Numbered from the stretch's first letter, positions 11,486 to 23,579 are shown. The stretch: DNA of 64,000 nt from Raphanus sativus (GCF_000801105.2 NC_079517.1:4278001-4342000); one strand, 5' to 3'. The notes: generated by a model from the letters alone, not told the origin. Translations and numbers: made by a program.

Positions 11486-13280
11486 TGATATATTAACAAA
11501 CAGACAAGTAATAGTATTCAAAAACAATAATAATGACCAGATGTTTATCGCGTGAACACCAAATACTAGTAAAACTGTACAACAAGTGTGTCTGTTTTTG
11601 GTTAAAAAATTCCACACAGTTTTTTGGTAAAAATAACTAAATGATAGATAAAGATATGGATTTGTTAATATAAACAAGTTGCCACTTACCATATAACTTT
11701 TGAAGGTAAGAGATATCATTTTCGTGTATCCTTCGGCATTGAGTATTTGAGTATAAGATATGTTATTTTGCGTGAGCAACATTTTTTAGTATAATCAAAA
11801 ATGTATTTAACATTTTCATTTGAATTGTACTGAAGAGGAGAAATTTTGGCCACAGCAAGGGAGCCATCTGCTGATATACCTTTATATGAGAAAAGCAAAT
11901 TCACTATATCTTTCACTAATTTCAATATCCTTCATCAATTAATGAAAACTCCAAATCAAATTCTCTCATCTCTTCAAAACTAAATCCTAACTTCTCCTAT
12001 GGATTAGTGAATTTATTGGTAAATATTTAAGTTTTATACCTTTCAAATTCAGAAAAAAATATTTTAAAATCGTTTTTAATTATATTTTGATGATTTTCGC
12101 AAAAATTAAAAAACAATTTTTCGATTTTTAAAATATTTTTATCAAATTTATAAATCAAATTAAAAATGTTAACGTTTCCAATTTAATTTTATGATTTTTC
12201 TGTTTGACATATAAAATTAAAAGAAAAAATTGAGGAGATTGCATATTTAAATTTTTGATCTAAAGATACTTGAGACGATTGCTCACAGCAAAGTCGCAAA
12301 AAATGTAGAAGGTGATAATTAATTTACTAATTAACTCTTTACTCAGAACCATAGTAAACCACTAGCTGCTTCCACTTGTCATGCATGCATTGGGACCATT
12401 TTTATCTACAGTGTGACCCCTCTTTAATTAGTATTTTTTTATATATCCGGATTTATCTTATTTTTCGTTTTTTTTACGTTCATTTACATCCAACATACTT
12501 AATTATACATAACAATTCACATACTATCATATAGTAAAATCCTAAATTAGATAAGAGGTAGGTATAGTTTTTTACTAAATCATTTGGTTTGGACTCTGTA
12601 GAGTGATATTTTAAAAGGCAAATAGGTTACGTTGTGTGGCCACAAAACAAAGTTACATGGTCACCTCTCTTGTACGATATCTAAACATTATACAATAATA
12701 CAAAGAGTAATATTTTTATTAACATGAAAGCCTCTCATGAGTCACACCTTACATTTTATGAAATGGAGATAGTATGGTATACATTAATATTCAAGAAGGT
12801 AATAGAGTAGGAGGCCAAGTGATAATTTTAAAAGATCAGATGCTAGCTACACCTTTTGGGTCAAAAGAAACCGGTCAAATTCCTGGTAAATATTTTTTTT
12901 GGGGGTTTAGAAACATTTTTCCTGCAAAGACAATTATTATTTTCTTAGACCCATCCATATAAAATCAAAAACTTTACTGGAATTACGTAGTTGAAATATT
13001 AATTATGAAGAAGTTGAAGAGATCAAGAAACAAAAAGAAAATGCTTGTGGGGGACAATCCGCCAAATGAGGAGGCGGGTTTCCTCTGTTAAAAACGAAAC
13101 AGATACAAATATTTATTTAAGGAGAAAAAGGAGGGTCCAGCAATTAAGGCACGTGATTAGGGTTTTGATGTCACATTATTTAATAATCTACAACATTTCG
13201 AATCCTATACTTCTACTTTATTCAACTCCAAATATCTTCACATTCATTTTTAATATATTGTCGGTATATCTAAGTAAAAA
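11486..13280. other. AT-rich intergenic sequence
   Basis: No exon-like ORF, RNA gene or terminal repeat is recognisable. The short open frames here (60-110 codons) have no family resemblance I know. Confidence 0.45.
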
Positions 13281-14561
13281 TCTATACTATTAAAGCAGGA
13301 TCCTATTGTGCTTTTTACCTAAACCTACCATTTCTTTAACTAACATTGCATATTTCATTAAGGGCAATCAAGTAATATTAATAACAAATCTATATTGGGT
13401 CATTTTTTGGATCCAGCCCACTGCCCACATCAGATTTCTCTTGGGCCATTTGGGCCGATTAAAAAATCAGATCCAATTCTTATTTTTTTTTTCAAGTTCA
13501 AATAATTTATTTTCAACCATTCTTAATATTTTGTGTAGTGAATAAAAATTAATCACTTAATTATTATATTTTTTCTTTTTAATATAATTTAAGCATTCAT
13601 AAAAAAATTGAATTTTTTCATTGGAATTTTTTCATTAAAAATATAAATCTTTATTAAAAGTTTATAACTTTTTAAAAAAATATTAACCACATAATAAAAT
13701 TAATTTATCAGAGTTATACCAACTAAATTCATTAAAAGATAAAATTTAATTTTCTAAACATAAATACTCATTAGACCTGGACGTTTGTGTACTCATTCGG
13801 GTACAGATCGGTTCTTTCGAGTATCGGGTTTTTCGGGCTTTGAAATTAAACCCCATTAGGGTATTATAAAATTTCAGATTGGGTTCGAATCGGGTCTTTC
13901 CGGATCCGGGTGAGTTCGGTTCTCATGCATAAGAACCAGAAAAATAACCAAATAATCAAAGTATCTAAAACGGGTTCGGTTATTTGTACTCAAAGTAACC
14001 AAAGTATCCGATTCGGTTCAAATTCAAAAGTAACCAAAAGTAACCAAAAATATCCATTCTATACAGTTTTTTGGGTAAACTTTTATCCAAACTATCATAT
14101 TTTATCAAAAAATATTCAAAAGTATAGAAAATAACTACTATAGTTAACTTATAATATTAATTTAAAATATTAAAATAATTATAAATATAATTATAACATA
14201 TATTTTTAGATATATATTCACATTTCGGATATCTTCGGGTACTCATTCAGTTCTCGGTTTGGGTCGGGTTCGGGATCGGTTCTTCGTATATAGTAATTTA
14301 GAACTCATTCGGATATTTACCCCGGGTCTGATCGGTTCGGAACCCTGATTTTCGGATCGGTTTTGGATTGGTTCTTCGGGTCCGGATATTATGCTCAGGC
14401 CTATACTCATTTAAAATGAAATACGATAAAGAAAGATAAAAAGTTTAAGTCTTTTATAAAAAAAACAAATATATGAAAATATGACATTTACTAAATATTT
14501 GTCAATTTAAAAAAATAAAGGAAAATAAACACGCGCTTTGAAAGCGCGGGTCAAAATCTAG
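13281..14561 (+). mobile_element. Non-autonomous Helitron with a nested element
   Basis: It starts TCTATACTATTAAAGCAGGA, a canonical plant Helitron 5' end, preceded by A. It ends with the hairpin CGCGCTTTgaAAGCGCGG (14531-14549), then TCAAAATCTAG, followed by T. Insertion between A and T without target duplication is diagnostic. Total length 1281 bp, of which about 630 bp is a later nested insertion. There are no transposase domains. Confidence 0.9.
13772..14403. mobile_element. hAT-like non-autonomous element nested in a Helitron
   Basis: Termini TAGACCTGGAC and GCTCAGGCCTA are imperfect inverted repeats, flanked on both sides by TACTCAT (13765-13771 and 14404-14410). A 7-8 bp target duplication fits hAT elements. 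Internal sequence near both ends is dominated by TCGGGTTCGG-like motifs, as in the element at 18645-19332, so the two are probably related. It must be younger than its host Helitron. Confidence 0.7.
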
Positions 14562-16019
14562 TAATTGCTTAAACTGTTAAACACAGCATGTAAACAGATA
14601 TCTACCACCCTTATTTTAAAACAAATATCTACTGGAGGTTTTTTTTGATAAACGGATCTGGAGGACTCTCGGAGAATGTACTTAGTACTATAGGGTGCAT
14701 TATCCTGAAAACGTATCACATATGGTAAAGGATGGAGGGTCATTTTACCATATGTTGTAATGAATTGTACACAATACGTCGAGATAAATTAAAGAATATC
14801 TTTGTATTGGTACGTTAAAATGATATCAGAGAGGGAGTGAACGTTCATACGCCTGGTCACCATCCGTTAGTGTGAAAAGGAATAAAGATAATAATGTCTA
14901 TTTCTAATGTATGGACGTGTGTAAGTGGGTCGATATATGTTAACACACAAGTTTGGTCGACTCGCTTTATATATGACCAGCGGAAACGACAGATGGGGAG
15001 TATCGTTTGACCAAAGGGTTTAGCATCGTATGGATTGTTGGCACGCTCTTTTAGATCTGGTCTGCTCGCGAATGTGCTGAAGGACAATTTGACATGTAAT
15101 TCTTCAAATATTCGGTTATAATACTTCATCACTCCGTTTAAAAGTTATTTTCTTGATTAGTTCAGGATTCTGTCGAACCATAAATATGAAATGATGATAT
15201 ATGTGGTCGAAATATTTAAATATTACATTTCATATCATCAATGTGTACAAACATTCTAACAAATTATTAAACATGATAACAACCATGTTGCTCGCTGATC
15301 TTTGACAAAAAATTGATGGTCGATCGCGAAAATACCAAGTGTATTGTGTTCAAATATAATAACATATACCGTGATCAGATATTGCCGTTCATACTCGAGC
15401 GAAGAATTGTAGAAGCAAGGTTCACAAAGAAAAGAAAAAGAAATAAAAAATACGTTAAAACTGTGCAGTATCATCATGGGTGTTCCTATTTTAAAATACG
15501 TCGGGGTCGTGGCCTCTCCTCAAGGTTCTGGCCAGACTGACGTGGCATTATAGTCATTTAAAAGGTTTTGGACCTTTTGGTGGAAGAAAAAAGTTTTGGT
15601 GATAGATTCGGTTGCATACTTATAATATACATACCTAAACGTTTATCCTCGCTTATTGTTGTCCTTTAACTCAAAAAATTGGTTGATTTTAAAACTACCT
15701 TCTTTAACTATTGTCGCGCTGGAAGACTTAGCTTTAACATCTCTTAGTTGCATGTGAGATCACACGTGAGAGATGGTCACAGCTGCCCCTTTTGTATCGA
15801 ATGTTAACCCACTGACGATAAACGCTCGAAGTTTGTATATACACACACTTGTAAACTATTAGTCTTGTTGGTACACCGAACACTATAATACTAGTTCCCT
15901 GCAAATCATATAAATTTGTAAGTGCCACGTCATTACACGTGGCTGAGTCTAGCAACTTGAGAGGATAAACACACATGCTTACACACCATCCCCCTCTTTT
16001 CCCTCATGAGTGATTCATA
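14562..16019. other. Intergenic, unassigned
   Basis: Moderately complex sequence with several ORFs of 60-90 codons, none recognisable. No clear terminal repeats were found. It could be old transposon debris. Confidence 0.35.
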
Positions 16020-16839
16020 CACTACAAGAAAACATGCCTATAACAAATAAAGATTACAAGAAATTATATTCCTCGTAAATTTACGAATAAATTACTACGA
16101 TTTTACGACGAAACTGAGTTTCGTTGTAAATTCCTAGTAAAGTTACAAGGAAAAAATTTTGTCGTAATTAACATGTAAATTTACATCGATTTTATGTGGA
16201 AATAGAAAATTCGTTGTAAAGTCCTTGTAACTTTACAAAGCTTTTACGACGAAACATGTTAACATTATCTTTTTGGTGAAAACATGTTTCAAGTGTGTTT
16301 TACCAAACTGATTTCACTGTAAAGATTCTCAAGCCGATCAAGTTAACTTCATTCCATTCCCTCGGTTTGGAGATTTTAGAATAATTTGATTAATTGCTAT
16401 CAAAGTTACACCTCGTGAATGAATAACTGTTGGAATCATATCTGCAAGAAGAAACTTGTATCATTGAAGTCGAAGTATTTGAACAACAAATATATGACAT
16501 CCCTCTTATTGATCCGGATAACCGTCAATATATCTGACGATATGATAAATAAAGAAGGTGAAGACGAGTTCAATGCAAACAATGATGATCAATATTTTGT
16601 TGATATTGATAAAATCCCGAATGATTTAGAATGATGTAATATATGTTTTAAATATATAAATCATTTTAAGACTTAATGCATGTGTATGTTGTTTGGTTAA
16701 AATAACTATTCATTGGATTTTAAGGATTAAATTGAAGTTTAGGATTTTAGAGAAAATGGGACAAAGAGGAGGATGCGGTAAAAAGGATATAATGTTATAG
16801 GTTATAGACTTTTGGGTTTAGGGATTTGATTTTCAGGGA

Positions 16840-17745
16840 TTCAGATATAGTCCTAGTAAATTCGTCGTAATGGAGAACACGGGACTGGTAGATTCCTCGT
16901 AATACATGTGTCCTTGTAAATTCGTTGTAATACATTCCTTGTAAATTCGTTGTAAAAATTTCCTTGTAAATTCGTTGCAATACTTCCTTGTAATTTCGTT
17001 GTAATTAAAAACACGGACATGGTAAATTCGTTGTAGTTCTTTCTTTGTAAATTTGTTGTAATACTTTCCTTGTAAATTCGTTATATATAAATCAGCTTTT
17101 AGTATATAAATCAGTTTAAAACTTAATGCATTTCTATGTTGTCTGATTATAATACTTATGCTTTGGGTTTTAAGGATTTAATTGGAGTTTATGGTTTAAG
17201 GAAAAATTGGATAAAGGGGATGATGGGGTAAAAGGGTAGTGTTATACAGATAACTGATTTTGGGGTTTAGGGATTTGATTTTCGGGATTTCATATATAGT
17301 CCTAGTAAATTCGTCGTAACTGAAAACACGGGCCTGGTAGATTCCTCGTAATACACTTTCCTTGTAAATTCGTTGTAATGTTTTCCTTGTAAATTCGTTG
17401 TAAATAATTTCTTGTAAATTCGTTGTAATGTTTCCTTGTAAATTCATTGTAATTTTAAAAATGCGGACCTGGTAGATTCCTCGTAATTGTAAAACGGTAG
17501 TGTTATATAGATAACTGATTTTGGGGTTTAGGGATTTGATTTTCGGGATTTCATATATAGTCCTAGTAAATTCGTCGTAACTGAAAACACGGCCTGGTAG
17601 ATTCCTCGTAATACGCTTTTCTTGTAAATTCGTTGTAATGCTTTCCTTGTAAATTCGTTGTAAATAATTCTTTGTAAATTCGTTGTAATGTTTCCTTGTA
17701 AATTCGTTGTAACTCTAAAAACGCGGGTCTGGTAGATTCCTCGTA
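16840..17745. repeat. Subterminal repeat array, three unequal copies
   Basis: The core CTTGTAAATTCGTTGTAAT and variants recur many times. A larger unit begins GGGTTTAGGGATTTGATTTT, runs through TCCTAGTAAATTCGTCGTAA and ends in GGTAGATTCCTCGTAA. It appears three times, starting near 16812, 17263 and 17524; the last two are about 260 bp apart. This looks like amplification of CACTA subterminal binding sites. Confidence 0.75.
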
Positions 17746-18644
17746 AAATTACGATGACTTTAAGAGAAATGGTGTTTCTATATATAACTCGAAACATGAA
17801 TGATGAATGCCTCCTTTATTCCTCTCAAACCATTCCTCCCTTAAGCCTCTCAAGGTATGTTTCTTCTTAAAATATTAGTTTAAGTTTTAGATATTAGTTT
17901 AGGTGGTTAGTTTAGTTAATTAGTAGGTGATTAGTTTAGGTAATTAGCTTTGGTGGTTAGTTTATGTGGTAAATTTAGGTAACAAAATTATATATAAAAA
18001 TATTAGGTTGTGGTATTTAAACGACTGATTAGATTATTTTCTAAAAAATTAAAGTATATTTTATTTTCTAATCATTTTTATATAATTAATTAAATTACTA
18101 TGATTCTTTTTTCAAAGTGACTCCTAAAAAGAAGGGATGGACGGTGGAAACAAGCTTCATCAACAAAGACGCAAGAGAGACTTCGTCCTACTCTTCCAGA
18201 CGGAACCCGTGGATGAAGTACGAGATTCTCCGGGAAAGAACGTCCCCAACAACTACTTGGACGGCGTCAATATATTTTTTGAAAAATTTGTTTCCATTAT
18301 AAATTTGAATATTACTTTATGACATTTATATAATTTCATTAAAGTAATTTAATTTCCAGTATTTCATTTTATAATTTAAATATTTTAAATTTTGAATATC
18401 TCGTAACATTATAATAATACCTCAATGAGATGTAAATTCTTTGTAATAGTTACAAAAAGTTTACAAGGAAATACTTATAAAATCCTCGTAAGCTTTACAA
18501 GGAATTTACAAGAAAAATGCTTGTAAATTCCTTATAAAGATTACAAGGACTTAACATGGAAGGACTTGTAAATTCGTTGTAAAATGTACAAGCATTTAAA
18601 GACGATTTTGCAAGGAAACTATACTGATCTTTTACGACGAAGGG

Positions 18645-19332
18645 TAGGGCTGGGCAAAAAATCCGAACCCGAAAAACCGAACCGAACCCGATCCGAAAAA
18701 GTAGCACCGAACCCGAACCAAAATTGATTAAATATCCGAACGGGTTCAAAATTTCGGTATTTAAAGAACCGAAACCGAATCGATCCGAACCAAAATATTT
18801 TGGGTACCCGAATGTATCCGAAATAAATTTATATACTTAAATATATACATTATTTTATATATAATGTATATTAAAAATATTAAAAATATATAAGATACCT
18901 TTAAGTTTTCCAAAATACTCGAAAAATATATGCAAATAGTTAAAAGTAAATGTTTGAAATAACTAAAGTATACTGAAAACACCAAAATAGTTAAATATCT
19001 ATTGACCTTTTATCCAAATATTCAAAGAAAACCAATTTATATGTTAAGTTAAGGTATTTTGACATATATGTTATGAAAATTTATATGTAATATATTATTT
19101 TTCTTATAGATTTTGAAAATTTAAAGTATATAATGAATTTTGAAAATTTAAAAACATTTTAAATGGGTTATCCGAACCCGAACCGAACCCGCAAAGATCC
19201 GAACCGGATCCGAACCGAATCCGAACCGAAATTTAGAAATATCCGAATGGGGCTGAAATCTTTGACCCCGAAAACCTGAAATCCGAATGGACTGAACCGA
19301 AATCCGAATGGGTACTCGAACGCCCAGCCCTA
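18645..19332. mobile_element. hAT-type non-autonomous element nested in the CACTA element
   Basis: Perfect terminal inverted repeats TAGGGCTGGGC and GCCCAGCCCTA, flanked by 8-bp duplications with one difference (ACGAAGGG at 18637-18644, ACGAAAGG at 19333-19340). The inside edges are rich in CCGAACCCGAA motifs; the centre is AT-rich. It is 688 bp and carries no transposase. Confidence 0.88.
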
Positions 19333-19744
19333 ACGAAAGGTAACTACAAAATTACGATAAAATCTTCTATTTCGCCTTTACGACGAATTTATTTCGTCGT
19401 AAATGTTACAAGGAAGTTACAACAAATCTTCCATTACGATGGGTATTCTACAACGAAACGCTATTCCTTGTTAATTCGTTGTAAGCTTCCTATTACAATG
19501 AATTAACAAAGAATATGGCCCTTGTAATTACGCGAATAGCTGTATATTGTCAAATATCGTATTGATCATATCTTCACCTCCTCCAATGGTACATTCTTAT
19601 ATTCGGCACTCGTTGAAAATGACCAGATATATTCTCTTCATTATGTATAAGTAATACTATTGAAATAGATTCCATTCTGACTATATGTTAAATATATATT
19701 TCAAAAACTTAAATATACTTTACTATGAATGTATAAGTGAGTAT

Positions 19745-20071
19745 CAGGGCCGGCTCATTATCACCAGAGGCCCTAGGGCAAAAAAAAAAAATTCTATATT
19801 TTATAACTAATTTACTTTAAAAATTGTTTAAAAATATTATTAAGTGTAAAATTTTAATTTTAAAAGCAAATAAACTGATTCTATCTATTTTTATTTTAAA
19901 AATAAAGTAAAAATATCTTTATTGTTATCTTTTTATCATATATTTTATATTTTAACCAATATTATATAATATTTATTAGAAAAATAGGCCCTTAATATTA
20001 CTAAATTTTCCAGATTTTGAATGGGCCCTGGGGCCAATGCACTGCTTATCCCTGGTGTTAAGCCGGCACTG
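19745..20071. mobile_element. hAT-family MITE with a perfect 8-bp target duplication
   Basis: It begins CAGGGCCGGCTC and ends AAGCCGGCACTG, short imperfect inverted repeats. GTGAGTAT flanks both sides (19737-19744 and 20072-20079). Length 327 bp. Internal GGGCCCT-type segments form further inverted structure. Non-coding. Confidence 0.9.
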
Positions 20072-20602
20072 GTGAGTATGATTACGTTATCAGGTCGACG
20101 TCTAAAATATACAAGTTATTTCTTATTGCTGATTTATGTTATCATAAGCTCTAATACGTTACAGATTTTATACACTGCAATACTGTAATACACTACATGT
20201 TTCGCGTATAATAAATATTCAGTCATCATTTCAGACGTTTAGAAGATGCAATTGAATTGATGAGATTGCTAGTATAGATCTGGTAGCAACATACAAGTTT
20301 TCTTAATTTTGTGCATTGCCTGTTTCCAATAAAACTAGAACACAGCACGAGCAAAACAAATAATTCAAAAACAGCCATTAAAATCATGTACGTAACATTC
20401 AGTAAAAATACAAACCGAAACAAAAGGCAGTGTATTAGTTTACAAACAAACATTTTACACTCTTTATATTACGTTTACTAACTTTGCCCTTAATTAAAAA
20501 GCCTTTCATATAAACCCATTAAGCCACGATAATGAATATGTCGTGTCGTGTTCAGATATACTACATAGAAGTAAAGGATGTCTATTAAAGAGTCTTTACT
20601 AA

Positions 20603-21076
20603 GAGCATATTTATTGCAATATTTCATCACATTTTATGAGAATATAATAAAAGTAAAAAATGAAAAATTAATGAGAGATGTGTTTTTTGGTTACTCTGCA
20701 AGAAATGTTTTTGTGAATTTTGTATTCATTAAATAAAATGTTTGTGTACTTTAATTAATATGTTTGTTTCTTTTTATGTTTTTCATTTTTATGATTCATT
20801 TTTTCATAATAAGTTGAAATTGTATATTGGGTATCTTTTTATTTTCAAATAAAATTTAGTATTACTTTTTTATGTTTTCAATTTAAAAATTATTTTTAAT
20901 ATTTTAAAAATTATTATATGTTTTAACATTATTAAATTATATAATTATTAAGATACAAGTTCTATATCCTTCCACTTATCCCACTACTAATTATTACTAA
21001 ACTTCATCTCTTATATTATTTTATTAATTTTTCACATCTAAGCTATATTCCCTCATTTATTCAATTAAGGATGCTC
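20603..21076. mobile_element. PIF/Harbinger-like MITE (probable)
   Basis: Left end GAGCATATTTATTGCAAT and right end TTCAATTAAGGATGCTC are imperfect inverted repeats, with TAA on both flanks (20600-20602 and 21077-21079). A TAA/TTA three-base duplication is typical of Harbinger/Tourist elements. The 474-bp body is very AT-rich and non-coding. Confidence 0.65.
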
Positions 21077-21079
21077 TAA

Positions 21080-22284
21080 CACAAACTCTTCTAATCATCG
21101 TCCTTATCTTGGATACCCAGCAATTTATTAAAATAAAGCGACAATTATGATTATCTAAGTTAGTGTTCTTTAAATAGTTTGGGAGGTCCAATGACTAGTG
21201 CTAAGTGTATCAGTTGCTTTTGACCTTTGACCGAGGAGGCACGTGCGCAGCATCTTTTGATTTTCGAAGATTTCGGTGTTGCACGTGCGACCCTGTCATC
21301 CTTTTCTAGTGTCTATCTATCTATCATCATTTGTCTTAATCTCCTTAACTAAACTTCTCTTTAATTCTTTTTGTTGCCCCTAAAACATTACTTAAATATT
21401 TTATTTTATTTTAGACGTTTTAGGATGTTTTGGTTGTATTAGGCAAACCTGTAGGGGCAAAAGACTCAAATTAGCAGGAAACAAAAAAAAGGAGTATTTT
21501 AAATGGTAAAGTTTCGTTTGTTTGATTTGTACACCTTCTCTATACAGAAACTAGAAGATCTTGTATATAACCAATCGGTTAATATACGTCAGTGACCAGT
21601 ATTGGAAGTTTGCACACACTACCACTAATTATATAAAAAGAATGAAAAACGAAAATGAAAAGATCTTTCATGAAAGACAGGAAAACAAAGCGATTCATTT
21701 ATGCACTTGCAGTCAGATTTTTTTTTTTTAAATCCAGATTAGTTTTATATGATAAAACTGGACATCTTATTTGAAATATATGTGAAACCACGATCAATAA
21801 TTGTAAAAGAATTACCCCCAATAAAATACTCTTTGATTATTCCCTGATAAATTGTTAGCGTTCAACTTCTTGTGTTTAGATAAAAGAATAAATATACTTC
21901 TGACAGTAACTCCGTGTTTGATGGGTAATTTACCCACTTGGGTGGTAATGATGCTTGCCCTTTGCACACGTCTTAAGAATTCGTATCATGTGTACCATAG
22001 AATAGCGAGTATATTTTGGTACAATCGCTAGTAAAAGTAGTAATATACTAATAATAGATAGTAGATGTTAAAAGATAATGAGTAGTTCAGTAGATTAGTT
22101 AATAGGGCCAAAACCTGATATATCTATTTGTTTTATTTTTCTTACAGCAAAGATCACGACGAAGATGTACAAATCATCCATTAGTCAAACAAAACAGTCG
22201 TGAAAACTTAGACTAACGCGATTCTGCTAGCTGTAGATAGATATCTACCCAAGTGTTTTTTCTTTGTTTCTTTCTTTCAAAGTC
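21080..22284. other. Intergenic, with a small cluster of W-box and G-box-like motifs
   Basis: No gene is seen. At 21220-21232 two TTGACC motifs lie back to back, followed by GCACGTGC at 21239-21246 and again at 21281-21288. These are textbook WRKY and bZIP/bHLH target sequences, but no adjacent gene start justifies calling a promoter. Confidence 0.4.
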
Positions 22285-22289
22285 ATAAT

Positions 22290-22637
22290 TGTAACATCCC
22301 GAGTTGTGATATGTGAAAAGGGCTTAAGAGAATTGATTTGGCTACCTATGTCACCAAAGTTGACTTACCTTTTCCGGAGCACATCCTGAAAGAACTCCAG
22401 AGTTAAGCGTGCTTGAGCTGGAGTAGTGGAAGGATGGGTGACCTATCGGGAAGTGATTCGCGATAGCGTGCGAGTGAGGCCAAAGCACGGGGAAAGGTCG
22501 GGTGGTGATTGCAGGGTCAGTAAACAATGATTTCGAGCCTTGAAAAATTAACGACCGACCGTCGGATGGAATGGGGCCCACGGGCCGAGAGAGCGGACGT
22601 GGGTGGCCCATTAGCCGTGGGCGGTCGGGGCGTTACA
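22290..22637 (+). repeat. Cassandra 5' LTR with 5S rRNA-like segment
   Basis: The 5S-like stretch runs about 22391-22460: GAACTCCAGAGTTAAGCGTG, then GGATGGGTGACC. It contains the A-box and C-box counterparts of the 5S internal RNA polymerase III promoter. Confidence 0.92.
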
Positions 22638-22745
22638 AGTGGTATCAGAGCTGGTTAGCCGTCTCAGTTCTGACCTGAGAGGCGTCTTGAGACCTGTCGT
22701 GGGGCGCAACGAGGGCGGCGTTGCGTTCTTTGAGAGGGGGTGAAT

Positions 22746-23093
22746 TGTAACATCCCGAGTTGTGATATGTGAAAAGGGCTTAAGAGAATTGATTTGGCTA
22801 CCTATGTCACCAAAGTTGACTTACCTTTTCCGGAGCACATCCTGAAAGAACTCCAGAGTTAAGCGTGCTTGAGCTGGAGTAGTGGAAGGATGGGTGACCT
22901 ATCGGGAAGTGATTCGCGATAGCGTGCGAGTGAGGCCAAAGCACGGGGAAAGGTCGGGTGGTGATTGCAGGGTCAGTAAACAATGATTTCGAGCCTTAAA
23001 AAATTAACGACCGACCGTCGGATGGAATGGGGCCCACGGGCCGAGAGAGCGGGCGTGGGTGGCCCATTAGCCGTGGGCGGTCGGGGCGTTACA
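22746..23093 (+). repeat. Cassandra 3' LTR with 5S rRNA-like segment
   Basis: Same length as the 5' LTR. The two differences I see are GCCTTAAAAA versus GCCTTGAAAA near 22994, and GAGCGGGCGTG versus GAGCGGACGTG near 23049. Confidence 0.92.
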
Positions 23094-23098
23094 ATAAT

Positions 23099-23579
23099 AG
23101 TAAAACCTAAAGTTATTTATATGTTTATTACACATCATAGAGTAGTGAATAGAAAGTGATTCACAAGCTTTAGAATTCCATTTTTATTTTTAAATATACT
23201 ATTTCTATAATAACGTTAATTTTCTTCCAATTATATTCTATTTTAGAGTGAAGATGAAACAAAAAACAAAAAACTAAAAGTATTATTCTGTTTATGCAGC
23301 AAACCTATTTTTACTTTATTATGAAATGAAAAATGAACTAAAGATGCTTGTAGCCAGTGTTATTATGATTATAACTCCTAACTAGACCAATCACTAACCA
23401 AATGAAATTATGAATCCCATTATTATAGATAGAAATTCATCATAAGTCTCTGCAGTTTGATTAGTTATCTTGGAGTTATACATACTTAGAGTCCCATGCA
23501 AGGAAGATTTAAATCCATAATAAACATATTTGATTTAGTAATAGTAGCAGTAGTACATGAAAAGGATTGTTCAAGTTAC
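23099..23579. other. 3' flank of the NET2-like gene
   Basis: AT-rich sequence between the Cassandra element and the stop codon of the minus-strand gene. It should include that gene's 3'UTR. Nothing else is recognised. Confidence 0.45.

Larger units (their letters stand above)
16020..19540. mobile_element. CACTA (En/Spm) element, right end damaged, with a nested hAT
   Basis: The left end CACTACAAGAAAACATG (16020 on) is the standard CACTA terminus. Inside both ends lie many copies of TTACGACGAA and TTACAAGG-type motifs in both orientations, the subterminal repeats expected of CACTA elements. At the right the mirror of ATTACAAG...ATATTC is still visible near 19500-19530, but the last 30 or so bases with CACTACAAG are missing. 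A short open stretch at 16468-16530 (EVFEQQIYDIPLIDP) may be a transposase remnant. A TATA-like TATATATAA near 17780 precedes short ORFs at 18117-18322. No intact transposase is present. The right boundary is approximate. Confidence 0.72.
22290..23093 (+). mobile_element. Complete Cassandra-type TRIM retrotransposon
   Basis: Two 348-bp LTRs (22290-22637 and 22746-23093) start TGTAACATCCC and end GGGCGTTACA, with a perfect 5-bp target duplication ATAAT (22285-22289 and 23094-23098). After the first LTR a TGGTATCAGAGC primer-binding site (22640-22651) matches the 3' end of initiator tRNA-Met; a purine tract (GAGAGGGGGTGA) precedes the second LTR. The internal region is only about 108 bp and encodes nothing, so gag/pol must come from elsewhere. 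5S rRNA-like sequence inside the LTRs identifies the Cassandra family. I count two differences between the LTRs, which indicates a very recent insertion. Confidence 0.95.

Noticed and set aside
11441..11925. Overlapping minus-strand frames of 113 and 69 codons
   Set aside because: They run across a Helitron terminus, show no domain resemblance and have AT-rich codon use.
16840..17745. CRISPR-like array
   Set aside because: Repeats are imperfect, unevenly spaced and part of a plant CACTA element; this is eukaryotic DNA.
22391..22460. 5S rRNA gene
   Set aside because: Only part of 5S is similar, with substitutions, and it occurs identically in both LTRs of a retrotransposon.
22351..22611. 86-codon minus-strand frame in the Cassandra LTR
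   Set aside because: Lies entirely within the LTR and its 5S-like region; Cassandra elements encode no protein.
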